Origin: Oscillospiraceae bacterium
Lineage (GTDB): Bacteria > Bacillota > Clostridia > Oscillospirales > Oscillospiraceae
Direction of reading: 5' to 3'
Length of the DNA: 64,000 nt
Assembly: GCA_016286665.1 (NCBI GenBank)
Contig: JAEETX010000003.1
Location: 1-64,000 of the forward strand
The first letter of the stretch is position 1; every line of letters begins with the position of its first letter. The notes under the pieces are model-generated. The model had not been told where the DNA came from. It was given only the letters and a program-made list of their open reading frames with translations, and did not search any database. Both the position numbers and the translations under genes were made by a program. Positions 45,375-53,343 of the stretch are shown here, piece by piece.

Positions 45375-45429
45375 AACGGTTATTCTGATAAAAACAAAAC
45401 CGGGAGGCCGCCGACCTCCCGGAACCGTT
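45375..45429 (-). promoter_or_regulatory. metA attenuator: intrinsic terminator with competing pairings
   Basis: Minus-strand terminator stem CCGGGAGG (45415-45422) / CCTCCCGG (45400-45407), 7-base loop, then TTTTGTTTTT (45390-45399). Outer arms AACGGTT and AACCGTT (45423-45429 and 45375-45381) can close around it. The leader CDS contains GCCGCCG (45460-45466), complementary to CGGCGGC of the loop (45407-45413), and CCCTCCCC (45473-45480), complementary to GGGAGG of the left arm. Either pairing would break the terminator. It stands between the leader peptide and metA. Confidence 0.8.
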
Positions 45430-45444
45430 CCTCACAGCTCGGAA

Positions 45445-45534
45445 TCACAGGGGGGACCGCGGCGGCAGGACAGGGGAGGGCATGCACATGCCCATGGACA
45501 TGCACATCATCATCCGGCTGTCAAATGCGTTCAT
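45445..45534 (-). CDS. Methionine-rich leader peptide of metA
   Basis: A 29-codon ORF on the metA strand, 85 bases upstream of metA. The ATG at 45534 has AAAGGAG 8 bases upstream. Eight of 29 residues are Met (positions 1, 8, 9, 10, 12, 14, 16, 18), so codons 8-18 read M-M-M-C-M-S-M-G-M-C-M. The rest is ordinary: a Pro-rich tail and a TGA stop. It is followed by an intrinsic terminator before metA. The layout equals amino-acid-specific leader peptides of classical attenuators (his, leu, trp), here for Met. Confidence 0.82.
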   Translation of the reverse strand: MNAFDSRMMMCMSMGMCMPSPVLPPRSPL

Positions 45535-45562
45535 CGCCGCGCTCCTTTCTCCGTTTTCTTCG

Positions 45563-45591
45563 ATGATAGCAGAGGGAGAGGGACCTGTCAA
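45563..45591 (-). promoter_or_regulatory. Promoter of the leader-metA unit
   Basis: Minus-strand TTGACA (45586-45591), 17-base spacer, extended -10 TGCTATCAT (TATCAT at 45563-45568). Predicted start of RNA is about 20 bases before the leader ATG. Confidence 0.85.
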
Positions 45592-45629
45592 GGCTTCCGG
45601 GGAAATTTGCCTATTCAATCACTCGGCAA

Positions 45630-46721
45630 TTAGCCGACCCGGTCAAATTCGCCCTCCAGATACCAGGCCAGCAGCAGGTCCACCACCGCGCCGTAGCTCT
45701 GCACGCCCAAGCTCTGCCCATAGGATTTCAGCATCGTGTCATAGACCTTGTCGGAGACCTCTGCGGCTTTGGTCTCAAATCGCGCCCAGTATTCCCGGTT
45801 CGCGTCCATATCCGCCCAGACCTCCGGGGGCAGCGTCTCGGCGATGGCATAGTATGTATCCGCATCCCGGCTGAAGAGGGCGTTGCCCAGATAGATGAAG
45901 CCGAAAAGCCAGCCGGAATATCGATAGGCGGCGCTATTGCTCTCCACGCAGGCCAGAACCGCAACGAAGTTGGCCTCCTGCTCCGAGGAGACGCCCCGCT
46001 GATGGGCCATCTCGTGGGCGATGGTGGCGGGCAGCAGATTGTCCGGCGGGTCGATGTTCACCGTGGCTTCCCCCGTGTAGGGAAAGTAGAAGCCGGTATA
46101 GTTGAAATGGCTCATGAGGCGGGAATAAAAGGCCCGCTTGGGCCGCACATCCCGCAGCGTGAGAAAGGGAAACCGCGCCTCCGCTCCCCGGTAGACGTCC
46201 ACGGCAGCGTCGAAGATCTCCTTCTGGGGAACGGCGAAGGTTCCGTCCGCGGCGCGCGGCACCGTGGGGGCCGCAGCCGCCAGCTGAGAAGCAAAGAACG
46301 CCGTGACCTCGCCGAGGGTCTCCACACTTTGGGGCTGCGCGCGAAGGCCGCTGCGGTCCTGGAAGCTGTCGCCCCGGTAGGAGGCCCCCAGAAGGATGCA
46401 CAGGAGCAGATAAAGCAGCAACACGACGGCCAGCAGCAGGCTGAGGCGCTTCCACAGCGTCAGCAGCTTAGCCTTTGCGCGCAGCACGCTCACGACGGTC
46501 CAGATCACCCAGGCAAGAACGGCAAGAACGCCCAGGGTGCAGAGGACTTCCGCCACGGAAAAGGGGAAAACGGCGCAGATACGGCAAAGGAACTGCCGCA
46601 GGGGCAGCGTCCCCTCCGCCAGGGCGTTCATCAGCTTTTTTTGCCCGGAAAGCAGGTGAAAAAGCAAAATCAGGGCCGCGGCGAAAAAAATTTTTACATG
46701 ACGTTTCCGTAATGCGCGCAT
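45630..46721 (-). CDS. DUF3810 family membrane metallopeptidase-like protein
   Basis: A 363-residue protein of the DUF3810 family. It has an N-terminal hydrophobic segment, two further transmembrane helices (about 50-75 and 92-112), then an extracytoplasmic domain with a zinc-peptidase-like motif HEMAHQRG and a following SSEQEANFVAVLAC (likely third ligand Glu). Family function is unknown; a membrane-anchored metallopeptidase is inferred. It lies upstream of the metA leader on the same strand, but that leader has its own promoter. Confidence 0.82.
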   Translation of the reverse strand: MRALRKRHVKIFFAAALILLFHLLSGQKKLMNALAEGTLPLRQFLCRICAVFPFSVAEVLCTLGVLAVLAWVIWTVVSVLRAKAKLLTLWKRLSLLLAVVLLLYLLLCILLGASYRGDSFQDRSGLRAQPQSVETLGEVTAFFASQLAAAAPTVPRAADGTFAVPQKEIFDAAVDVYRGAEARFPFLTLRDVRPKRAFYSRLMSHFNYTGFYFPYTGEATVNIDPPDNLLPATIAHEMAHQRGVSSEQEANFVAVLACVESNSAAYRYSGWLFGFIYLGNALFSRDADTYYAIAETLPPEVWADMDANREYWARFETKAAEVSDKVYDTMLKSYGQSLGVQSYGAVVDLLLAWYLEGEFDRVG

Positions 46722-46861
46722 AATTGCCCCCCACTAGATATTGAAACCAGTATAACGATTTCCGAAAGAAACTGCAATCCCTTGTTTTTGGCAGCCCTGG
46801 AAGGGTCTTCGGAAAGCAATGGTTACAAAGTGTTACGGGGGCTCTGATAAAAAATTACAGA

Positions 46862-46890
46862 TTGACAACAGAAGGTAAAAGGTGTATTGT
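46862..46890 (+). promoter_or_regulatory. Promoter of the SleB-like gene
   Basis: TTGACA (46862-46867), 17-base spacer, TATTGT (46885-46890). The 5' leader is about 32 bases. Confidence 0.78.
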
Positions 46891-46928
46891 GTGCACGCCA
46901 AAAAAGACAGAGTGCGAGGTATGACAAC

Positions 46929-47786
46929 ATGTTTCGGAAAAGTGCGAAACGGCTGAGATTCCTGGTAGCCCTGCTGCTGGCGCTGAGCTTGTTTACCATC
47001 CCCGTGTCTGCGAGGTTCAACATCATTTCGGTGTATATCCGCGGGCACGAACTGGTCTGCGAACCCGTGGTCCGGCGGATCGACGATCTGACCTATGTTC
47101 CGCTCCGGGCTTTCGTGCAGGAGCTGGATGAAAATGCGCAGTTCAGTTGGAGCGACGAAACACAGACCGCAATGGTCTATACCTCCGGAATGGAGATCAA
47201 GGTCAAGCAGGACGCCAAGTACATCGTAGCCAACGGAAGATATCTTTATCTGGGCGGCGGGACCGTTCGAAATGAAAACGGCAGCCTGATGCTCCCCATC
47301 CGCCCGCTGGGCAAGGCCTTCGGCGTTGCGGTGGATTGGGACAGCGCCCAGGACTGCGTGCTGGTCACCGGATCGGTGAATCCCATTGCCCCCGGCTGGT
47401 CCTTCTATAATGAAGAAAGCGTCTACTGGCTTTCCCACATCGTTTATTCCGAGGCGGGGATCGAATGCCTGGAGGGACAGATCGCCGTGGCCCAGGTGGT
47501 ACTGAACCGCAAGGCCTGCCATCTCTGGCCCAACACCATCTACGGCGTCATTTTTGACAATCGCGCCGGCGTGCAGTTTTCACCCACCGCCAACGGCACC
47601 ATCTATCAGGAACCCTCGGAGGAGGCCGTCGCAGCCGCGAAAATGGCGCTGGACGGGGCGGACGTGGTGGCCGACTGCTGCTACTTCCTGAATCCCGATA
47701 TTTCCAGCGACGGATGGTTTGAACGCAACTGCAATTACTACACCACCATCGGAAGCCACAAGTTCTATAACGGCGGCCTCTGGTAA
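46929..47786 (+). CDS. SleB-like cell wall hydrolase with copper-amine-oxidase-like N-terminal domain
   Basis: A 285-residue exported protein. After a signal peptide (1-28), residues about 30-150 form a stalk domain of the copper amine oxidase N-terminal type (YVPLRAFVQELD, LPIRPLGKAFGVAVDWD). Residues about 165-285 are a SleB/CwlJ-type Hydrolase_2 domain (YWLSHIVYSEAGIECLEGQIAVAQVVLNR, with the catalytic Glu in SEA). It should cleave peptidoglycan; SleB proteins act in spore germination but vegetative versions exist. The start at 46929 has GAGG 8 bases upstream; GTG 46887 is an alternative. Confidence 0.88.
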   Translation: MFRKSAKRLRFLVALLLALSLFTIPVSARFNIISVYIRGHELVCEPVVRRIDDLTYVPLRAFVQELDENAQFSWSDETQTAMVYTSGMEIKVKQDAKYIVANGRYLYLGGGTVRNENGSLMLPIRPLGKAFGVAVDWDSAQDCVLVTGSVNPIAPGWSFYNEESVYWLSHIVYSEAGIECLEGQIAVAQVVLNRKACHLWPNTIYGVIFDNRAGVQFSPTANGTIYQEPSEEAVAAAKMALDGADVVADCCYFLNPDISSDGWFERNCNYYTTIGSHKFYNGGLW

Positions 47787-47812
47787 TAACCGGAGAAACG
47801 CTTTAGGAAATC

Positions 47813-47838
47813 AAAGAGGAGCCGCAAGGCTCCTCTTT
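47813..47838. terminator. Bidirectional terminator
   Basis: An 11-bp perfect stem AAAGAGGAGCC / GGCTCCTCTTT with a GCAA tetraloop, between convergent genes. Confidence 0.9.
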
Positions 47839-47864
47839 GGTTTATTTTGGCGGATGCGCGCCGA

Positions 47865-48995
47865 TCATTCAAACAGTTCGGCGGCCTTCTGCAGATGCTG
47901 GGTGATGCGCAGATGCTGGGGGCAGTGCTGCTCGCAGCTGCGGCAGCCGACGCAGTCGGAGGCCTTGCCGCCCTGACCGACGATCCGGCCGTAGCTTCTC
48001 CGCAGGCCGGCGTCGTTGCGGTATTTGGTGTAGTCGTTGAGGGCGTTGATGATGCCGGGGATGTTGATCTTCTGGGGACAGTCCGGCGCGCAGTAGCGGC
48101 AGCCGGTGCAGGGGATCAGGGGAATGTCGTTGAATTTGGCAACCGCCTTGCCGATGATCTTCCGCTCCTCCGGGGTGATGGGCCGGAAATCCAGCATGGT
48201 TTTCGTGTTGTCTTCCACCTGCGCCAGGGTGCTCATGCCGCTGAGGACGGTGATGATGCCATCCAGAGAGGCGGCGAAGCGGACGGCCCAGGAAGCGACG
48301 CTGGCCTGCGGATCGGCGGCCTTGAAGATCGCGGCCACGTCCGGGTGGGGGTCGGCCAGGCTGCCGCCCTTCACCGGCTCCATGACGGTCACGCCCACGC
48401 CGTGGCGGCGACAGGCTTCGTAACAGGCGTGGGACTGCACGTCGGGGCTCTCCCAGTCCAGATAATTCAGCTGGAGCTGCACCACCTCGATTTCGGGGTG
48501 CTTGTCAAGGATGAGCTCCAGCGTGTCGGCGGGGGAATGGAAGCTGAAGCCGATGTGCTTCACAAGTCCCCGCTCCTTGGCGGATTTCAGAAAATCCCAG
48601 CCCCGCGTGTCGTCGATGAGCTGCAGCTGCCCCGTCCCGATGCCGTGGAGAAAGAGAACGTCCAGGTATTCCAGGCCGGTGCGTTCCAGCTGGGTGCGGA
48701 GGACGGGTTCATAGTCCTCATAAGACCGGATGCCCCACAGGGGGATCTTGTCCACCACCTGGAAGCTTTCCCGCGGGTATTTGGGAAGCAGGCAGTTTTT
48801 GACGACCTCCTCGCTGTGCCCCTCATGATAGACATAGGCGGTGTCGAACCAGCTGAAGCCGCGGGACATGTAAAGGTCGATCATCTCCTGCACCTTGGCG
48901 AAGTCGATGTCCTTTTGCCCGCCGCCGGGGAGCGTGGGCAGACGCATGAGGCCGAAGCCCAGCTTGGGGATGCTGGCGTACCAGGGTTGCGACAT
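47865..48995 (-). CDS. Aldo/keto reductase with C-terminal 4Fe-4S domain
   Basis: A 376-residue protein. The AKR barrel (about 1-275) shows LGFGLMRLPT, the catalytic Asp-Tyr region FDTAYVYHEG, and GFSFHSP (His). The C-terminus has two ferredoxin-like clusters, CTGCRYCAPDCPQ and CVGCRSCEQHCPQ. This YhhX/Tas-like 'oxidoreductase-ferredoxin' form is common in Clostridia. It starts 29 bases after the SLOG gene on the same strand, so they likely share a transcript. Substrate unknown. Confidence 0.9.
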   Translation of the reverse strand: MSQPWYASIPKLGFGLMRLPTLPGGGQKDIDFAKVQEMIDLYMSRGFSWFDTAYVYHEGHSEEVVKNCLLPKYPRESFQVVDKIPLWGIRSYEDYEPVLRTQLERTGLEYLDVLFLHGIGTGQLQLIDDTRGWDFLKSAKERGLVKHIGFSFHSPADTLELILDKHPEIEVVQLQLNYLDWESPDVQSHACYEACRRHGVGVTVMEPVKGGSLADPHPDVAAIFKAADPQASVASWAVRFAASLDGIITVLSGMSTLAQVEDNTKTMLDFRPITPEERKIIGKAVAKFNDIPLIPCTGCRYCAPDCPQKINIPGIINALNDYTKYRNDAGLRRSYGRIVGQGGKASDCVGCRSCEQHCPQHLRITQHLQKAAELFE

Positions 48996-49024
48996 AGGTG
49001 ATTCCTCCGTTCTTCAGATTGTTG

Positions 49025-49504
49025 TCATTCCAGCGCAAGGGCCAGGTTCACCACCGGCAGCTTCCGCTGCAGCGCATAGCGCACCGTGGCGGCGGTGCCC
49101 CCCTTGTCCGTGGTCAGGTAGCAAATCAGCATCCGGCTGTGGTCCACCATGAAGCGGTTCCGCTGCATCATGCAGAAGCGGTGGTATTCCGGCGAGACCA
49201 GGATCGTCTCGTCCGCCGCCTCCAGAATGGCGCGGAAACGCTCACGCTGCCGCAGCGGCCAGGCCTTGTCCTGCTCCGGGCAGGGAAGCGCCAGGGTCAG
49301 GGTCAGCTGCGGAAAACGGACGCGCTGGGATAACACCGCCTCCGCGGCCAGGGTATCGAAGCCGACGGCGCCGCCGCAGAGGAAGCCGGTGCAGCCCTCC
49401 TCCGCCAGCGAGGCGATCCTTTGGCGCAGCAGCCGGGGAAGCTGTTCCTCCGCTGCGCGGGGCAGGGAGCGATGGCCGCTGAAAGCGCAGAATGTATTTT
49501 CCAT
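49025..49504 (-). CDS. SLOG-family protein (DUF1273/YspA-like)
   Basis: A 159-residue Rossmann-like protein of the SLOG superfamily. FSGHRSLP at the N-terminus, GGAVGFDTLAAEAVL (nucleotide-binding loop) and the C-terminal TDKGGTAATVRYA are the family marks. SLOG proteins bind nucleotide ligands and are often linked with stress or defence signalling. The start codon lies only 7 bases after a perfect -10, with no ribosome site, so the mRNA appears leaderless. Confidence 0.85.
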   Translation of the reverse strand: MENTFCAFSGHRSLPRAAEEQLPRLLRQRIASLAEEGCTGFLCGGAVGFDTLAAEAVLSQRVRFPQLTLTLALPCPEQDKAWPLRQRERFRAILEAADETILVSPEYHRFCMMQRNRFMVDHSRMLICYLTTDKGGTAATVRYALQRKLPVVNLALALE

Positions 49505-49510
49505 AAGAAA

Positions 49511-49550
49511 ATTATAAACGCTTGCCGGGCCCCTGTCAATGCGGTACAAT
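49511..49550. promoter_or_regulatory. Divergent, overlapping promoters for the SLOG and WYL genes
   Basis: Minus: TTGACA (49534-49539), 17-base spacer, TATAAT (49511-49516), perfect consensus, start codon at about +1. Plus: TTGCCG (49522-49527), 17-base spacer, TACAAT (49545-49550). The two overlap by more than 15 bases, so polymerase cannot use both at once; a WYL protein bound here would affect both. Confidence 0.82.
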
Positions 49551-49585
49551 GAACCGGGGATATCTGCGGAAAGGGGGCGGCGACC

Positions 49586-50563
49586 GTGCCGAAATCCAGC
49601 AATCAGAAGCTGAAGCTCCTGTATCTGCTGCGTTTTCTGGAGCGCAGCAGCGACGAGGAGCATCCCGTGCGCCTTCAGGACATGCAGGAGGAGCTTAGGC
49701 GCTACGGCATCAGCGTCGAGCGGAAGACGCTCTACAGCGATCTGGAGGCGCTCAGGGAGTGCGGCTATGAGGTGATGCGCTCCGGCGCTGTCTACTGGCT
49801 GGCGGAGCGCCGCTTCGAGCTGGCGGAGCTGAAGCTGCTGGTGGACAGCGTGCAGGCCAGCCGCTTCATCACCCGGAAAAAGAGCGGGGAGCTCATCGGC
49901 AAGCTGGAAAGCCTCACCAGCGCCGGCGAAGCGAGGCAGCTCCAGCGGCAGGTCTATGTGCTCAACCGGGTCAAGACCATGAACGAGAGCATTTATTATA
50001 ATGTGGATGGCATACACGGGGCCATCGCGCGGGGCAGGCAGATCCGTTTCCGCTATTTTGACTATGATATCCGCAAAGAGAAGGTCTATCGCAACGGCGG
50101 CGGGGAATACCGGGTCAGCCCCTTCGCCCTGACCTGGGCGGAGGAGAACTATTACCTGGTGGCCTACAGCGCCGAACGTAAGGAGCTCCGCCATTACCGC
50201 GTGGATAAAATGAGCGACCTCCGGGAGACGGAGGAGCCGGTGGAGGGCCTGGAGACCTTCCGTGCGGAGGAGATCGCCCGCTATGCCACCAGGGTCTTCG
50301 GGATGTTCCGGGGCGAGGAAAGGGAACTGCGCCTCCGCTTCCGCCGTCATCTGGTGGGCGCGGTGCTGGACCGCTTCGGCCAGGACCTGATCCTGGTGCC
50401 CGACGGAGAGGAGCACTTCACCTGCGCGGTGACGGTGGCGGTGAGCCCCCAGTTCTACGGATGGCTCTGCGGCTTTGGCGGCGAAGCCGCGATCCTGAGC
50501 CCCGCCGATGCGGCGCAGGATTTCCGGGATTACCTCAAGGGCATCCTGGAAGGAGCGGAGTAG
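49586..50563 (+). CDS. WYL-domain transcriptional regulator
   Basis: A 325-residue regulator. An N-terminal winged helix (about 5-70, VRLQDMQEELRRYGISVERKTLYSDLEAL) is followed by a WYL ligand-binding domain (about 140-215, RQIRFRYFDY, FALTWAEENYYLVAYS) and a C-terminal WCX extension. WYL regulators sense nucleic-acid fragments or small ligands and frequently control defence or DNA-damage genes. The GTG start at 49586 has GGAAAGGGGG upstream. Divergent from the SLOG gene. Confidence 0.9.
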   Translation: MPKSSNQKLKLLYLLRFLERSSDEEHPVRLQDMQEELRRYGISVERKTLYSDLEALRECGYEVMRSGAVYWLAERRFELAELKLLVDSVQASRFITRKKSGELIGKLESLTSAGEARQLQRQVYVLNRVKTMNESIYYNVDGIHGAIARGRQIRFRYFDYDIRKEKVYRNGGGEYRVSPFALTWAEENYYLVAYSAERKELRHYRVDKMSDLRETEEPVEGLETFRAEEIARYATRVFGMFRGEERELRLRFRRHLVGAVLDRFGQDLILVPDGEEHFTCAVTVAVSPQFYGWLCGFGGEAAILSPADAAQDFRDYLKGILEGAE

Positions 50564-50614
50564 GCAAGGGGACCGCCGCGGCCCGGGATGGGCAGCAGCG
50601 GTCCCAACAGCGCT

Positions 50615-51592
50615 TCAGTATCCCGCTTCGAAGTCGATTTGCCCCGGCAGGGGTTCGCCCTTCAGAAACAGGTCCAGATTCCGCAGGAAGACGTTGTAGC
50701 GCCGCTTGTCCGTGGCGTCGGACCAGGCGGAGCAATGGGGCGTGATGATGACGTTGGGTGCGCTCCAAAGGGGATGTCCCTCCGGCAGGGGCTCCGGCTC
50801 CGTCACGTCCAGGCCCGCCCCGGCCAGCCGCCCGTCCTGCAGAGCTTCCAGCAGGGCTTCATGGTCGATGGTGCCTCCCCGGCCGATGTTCACCAGGATC
50901 GCCCCGGGCTTCACGGCGGCAAAGGCCGCCCTGTCCAGAATGTGGCGGGTCTTCTCCGTGAAGGGCAGTGTGCTGAAAATGTAGTCCGCTTCCGACAGGG
51001 CTTCGTGGAGCTTTTCCGGCGGCAGCATCCGGTCATAGTCCGGGGGCAGAGGCTTTCCCGTGTCCCGCCGGAGGCCGGTGATGCGGCAGCCGAATGCCTT
51101 CACCAGAGGCGTGATGGCGGCGGCCAGATAACCGGTGCCCAGCATCAGCACATTGGCGTCATGGAGCTCCTTCCGGGCGTGGACGGGCTGCCAGAGGCCC
51201 GCCTGCTGCTTTTTGTAAAGCTCCGGGAGCTTCCGCGTGAGGCTGAGGGCCATGCCCAGGGCGTGCTCCGCCATCGCAGGCGCATGGACCCCGGCGGCCC
51301 TGGTGACGATGATATCCTCTCTGGCGTAGATTTCCCGCTTTTCATAGCCGTTGACCCCGGCGGACTGCAAATGCAGCCAGCGCAGGTCCTTTGCGTTTTT
51401 CAGCCATTGGGTACGGGGAAAACCGGTGATGATGTCGGCGTCCAGTACGTCGGCCTCCGTGCAGTCGGCAAAAGAGCGGAATCGCCAGTCCATCCGGGGA
51501 AAGCGTTCCCGGCAGAGCCGACTGCCCGCGCCGCCAGCGTCCAGCACGTCGGTGACGGGGTTGGAGAGGACGAGTATCTTCCATTGTTCCAT
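50615..51592 (-). CDS. D-2-hydroxyacid dehydrogenase family protein
   Basis: A 325-residue NAD-dependent dehydrogenase. The Rossmann segment MLGTGYLAAAITPLVKAFGC holds the nucleotide loop. Catalytic residues are Arg in NIGRGGTIDHE, Glu in DVTEPEPLP and His in IITPHCSAW. Start 51592 has AAGGAGG 9 bases upstream. Closest in style to GhrA/phosphoglycerate-dehydrogenase-like enzymes acting on 2-oxoacids. It is divergent from the SDR gene. Confidence 0.9.
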   Translation of the reverse strand: MEQWKILVLSNPVTDVLDAGGAGSRLCRERFPRMDWRFRSFADCTEADVLDADIITGFPRTQWLKNAKDLRWLHLQSAGVNGYEKREIYAREDIIVTRAAGVHAPAMAEHALGMALSLTRKLPELYKKQQAGLWQPVHARKELHDANVLMLGTGYLAAAITPLVKAFGCRITGLRRDTGKPLPPDYDRMLPPEKLHEALSEADYIFSTLPFTEKTRHILDRAAFAAVKPGAILVNIGRGGTIDHEALLEALQDGRLAGAGLDVTEPEPLPEGHPLWSAPNVIITPHCSAWSDATDKRRYNVFLRNLDLFLKGEPLPGQIDFEAGY

Positions 51593-51651
51593 GTTCGCGC
51601 CTCCTTCTTCGCAATTCTTTCTGTAAACAGAATAGCAGAAATGTGGCGCAT

Positions 51652-51680
51652 TTGCAATTCGATTCCGCATATGTTAGAAT
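51652..51680 (+). promoter_or_regulatory. Promoter of the SDR gene
   Basis: TTGCAA (51652-51657), 17-base spacer, TAGAAT (51675-51680). Confidence 0.72.
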
Positions 51681-51710
51681 CTCAGTACACGAAAGGAAAG
51701 GTGATATCAC

Positions 51711-52511
51711 ATGAAGCTGCCTCCCATTGAGAATATGACCGGCGTCTTTGACGTGCGGGGAATGAACGTGGTGGTCACCGGCGGCAACCGGGGCATCGGC
51801 TACGGCATCAGCAAGGCCTTTGCCCAGAGCGGCTGCAACGTGGCCATCCTCTGCCGGAACACGGCATCCGGCGAAGAAACGGCGAAGGAGCTGCGCGCCT
51901 TCGGCACGGACGTCTTTGCCGTGGGCTGCGATACCTCCTCCCTGGACAGCGTGAAGGCCGCTGCGGAGGAAGTCTTCCGCCGCTTTGACAGCCTGGAGGT
52001 GCTGGTGAACAACGCCGGGGTCTCCACGGTGGTGCACTTCCTGGACGACAAGGACCTGGGGGAGTGGAACCGGGTGCTGAACACCAACCTCCATGGCCCA
52101 GCCAACTGCGTCTACTGCTTCGCTCCCAAGATGGTCTCCGGCGGCAAGGGCGGGAGTATCATCAACATCTCCTCCATCGGCGGCCAGTGCGTGGGCAACA
52201 CCAGGGATCAGCCCATGGCCCCTTACAATGCCTCCAAGGCGGCCCTGAACCATCTTACCCGGTTCCTGGCCATCGACCTGGGGGACTACGGCATCCGGGT
52301 CAACGCCATCGCCCCCGGCCCCACCCACAGCGATCTGGACAAGGACCTGCCCCCCTCCGCTCTGGCGGCCATCGAAAACGGCATGCCCATGCACCGCTTC
52401 GGCATGCCCATCGAGATCGGCGCGCTCTGCGTCTTCCTGGCCTCCCCGGCGGCGGTGCAGATGACCGGCAACGTCATCGAGCACGACGGCGGCATGCACC
52501 TGATCGGTTGA
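51711..52511 (+). CDS. Short-chain dehydrogenase/reductase
   Basis: A 266-residue classical SDR. Cofactor loop TGGNRGIG, NNAGV, catalytic Ser in NISSIGG and Tyr/Lys in PYNASKAALN. It resembles gluconate 5-dehydrogenase or sorbitol-type SDRs. It starts after AAAGGAAAGGTGAT. Substrate unknown; the divergent hydroxyacid dehydrogenase may act on a related carbon source. Confidence 0.92.
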   Translation: MKLPPIENMTGVFDVRGMNVVVTGGNRGIGYGISKAFAQSGCNVAILCRNTASGEETAKELRAFGTDVFAVGCDTSSLDSVKAAAEEVFRRFDSLEVLVNNAGVSTVVHFLDDKDLGEWNRVLNTNLHGPANCVYCFAPKMVSGGKGGSIINISSIGGQCVGNTRDQPMAPYNASKAALNHLTRFLAIDLGDYGIRVNAIAPGPTHSDLDKDLPPSALAAIENGMPMHRFGMPIEIGALCVFLASPAAVQMTGNVIEHDGGMHLIG

Positions 52512-52522
52512 TCAGCCCCATG

Positions 52523-52559
52523 GAATCAGCGCCTCCCCTGTTCGGAGAGGCGCTGATTC
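52523..52559. terminator. Bidirectional terminator
   Basis: A 13-bp perfect stem GAATCAGCGCCTC / GAGGCGCTGATTC with an 11-base loop between convergent SDR and C39-like genes. Confidence 0.82.
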
Positions 52560-52560
52560 G

Positions 52561-53343
52561 TTACCTTTGGAAGGTCACATAGCCATAGTGCATGGTGTCA
52601 TAGTCTGCCAGGCCGAGGGCGTAGCCGCGCGAGGCCATGGTGACGGCGCTGTCTTCGATGCTTCCGCTGAAAGCCTGCGCAGGGTCCGCGATCAGGTAAT
52701 CCTCCCCGCTGCGGCCCAGGATCAGTACCCAGTGGTGCTGCGTGCCGCCCCGGATGCTGTGTACCGCCGCCACGATGGGGACGCCATCGGCCAGCGCGCC
52801 GTCAATGCCTTCCGTCAATTCGTCGAGACTGCCCTCGTAAGCGTCCGTCCGGTAAACGCCGGTGTAGGTATGGCCGTCGGAGCCGGCGAAACGCTCTCCG
52901 GCGATGCTCCGGCAGCAGTCGCCGCCCATGCTTCCGGTCGTAAATTCGTCGCTGCCCAAAAGCAGGTTCAGGGCCATTGCCAGGGCGCTGGCCTTGCAGG
53001 TCTTCGGTTCCTGCCGGAGAAAACGGACCCGGTCCCGGTTTGCGTTCAGCGGCCCTCCCGTCTTCTCCGGCCGCCGCAAGAGCCCGTGGCGCAGGAGATG
53101 GAGCAGGGCGGTGTTCTGCCCGGCAGTGCCCCGGTAGTCCCGGTAGCCGTTGGCATAGGCGATCTCCCTGCGTCCTTCAAAGGAGCTGTCTGCTCCCAGC
53201 CCGTCCAGAGCGTCCACCAGGGAGGGACAGTCCCGGTCACAGGCGGGGAAGAAGCAGGCATCCGCCGCCAAGGTCTTCCCCGGCACCAGAAGCAGGCACA
53301 GCAGGGCGGCTGCCACGGCTCTTTTCGATCTTCGCTTTTTCAT
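52561..53343 (-). CDS. Exported C39-like cysteine peptidase-fold protein
   Basis: A 260-residue secreted protein. It has a signal peptide (1-27), then a small domain at about 39-92 (PSLVDALDGLGADSSFEGRR, RGTAGQNTALLHLL) often found on clostridial cell-wall hydrolases, then a C39-like domain with Cys116 (KTCKASALAMAL), His203/204 (QHHWVLILG) and Asp220 (LIADPA). The Gln before Cys is absent in its usual place. Cell-wall or peptide hydrolysis is inferred. Ribosome site GAAAGGAGG. Confidence 0.75.
   Translation of the reverse strand: MKKRRSKRAVAAALLCLLLVPGKTLAADACFFPACDRDCPSLVDALDGLGADSSFEGRREIAYANGYRDYRGTAGQNTALLHLLRHGLLRRPEKTGGPLNANRDRVRFLRQEPKTCKASALAMALNLLLGSDEFTTGSMGGDCCRSIAGERFAGSDGHTYTGVYRTDAYEGSLDELTEGIDGALADGVPIVAAVHSIRGGTQHHWVLILGRSGEDYLIADPAQAFSGSIEDSAVTMASRGYALGLADYDTMHYGYVTFQR

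Noticed and set aside
44373..45566. 397-codon plus-strand frame over metA and its leader
   Set aside because: It runs antisense to metA and through two terminator stems; no domain.
45556..45575. YerC half site (TGATAGCA) at the metA leader promoter
   Set aside because: Only one half is present and it is accounted for by the extended -10 TGCTATCAT; the second half (CGAAGA) does not match.
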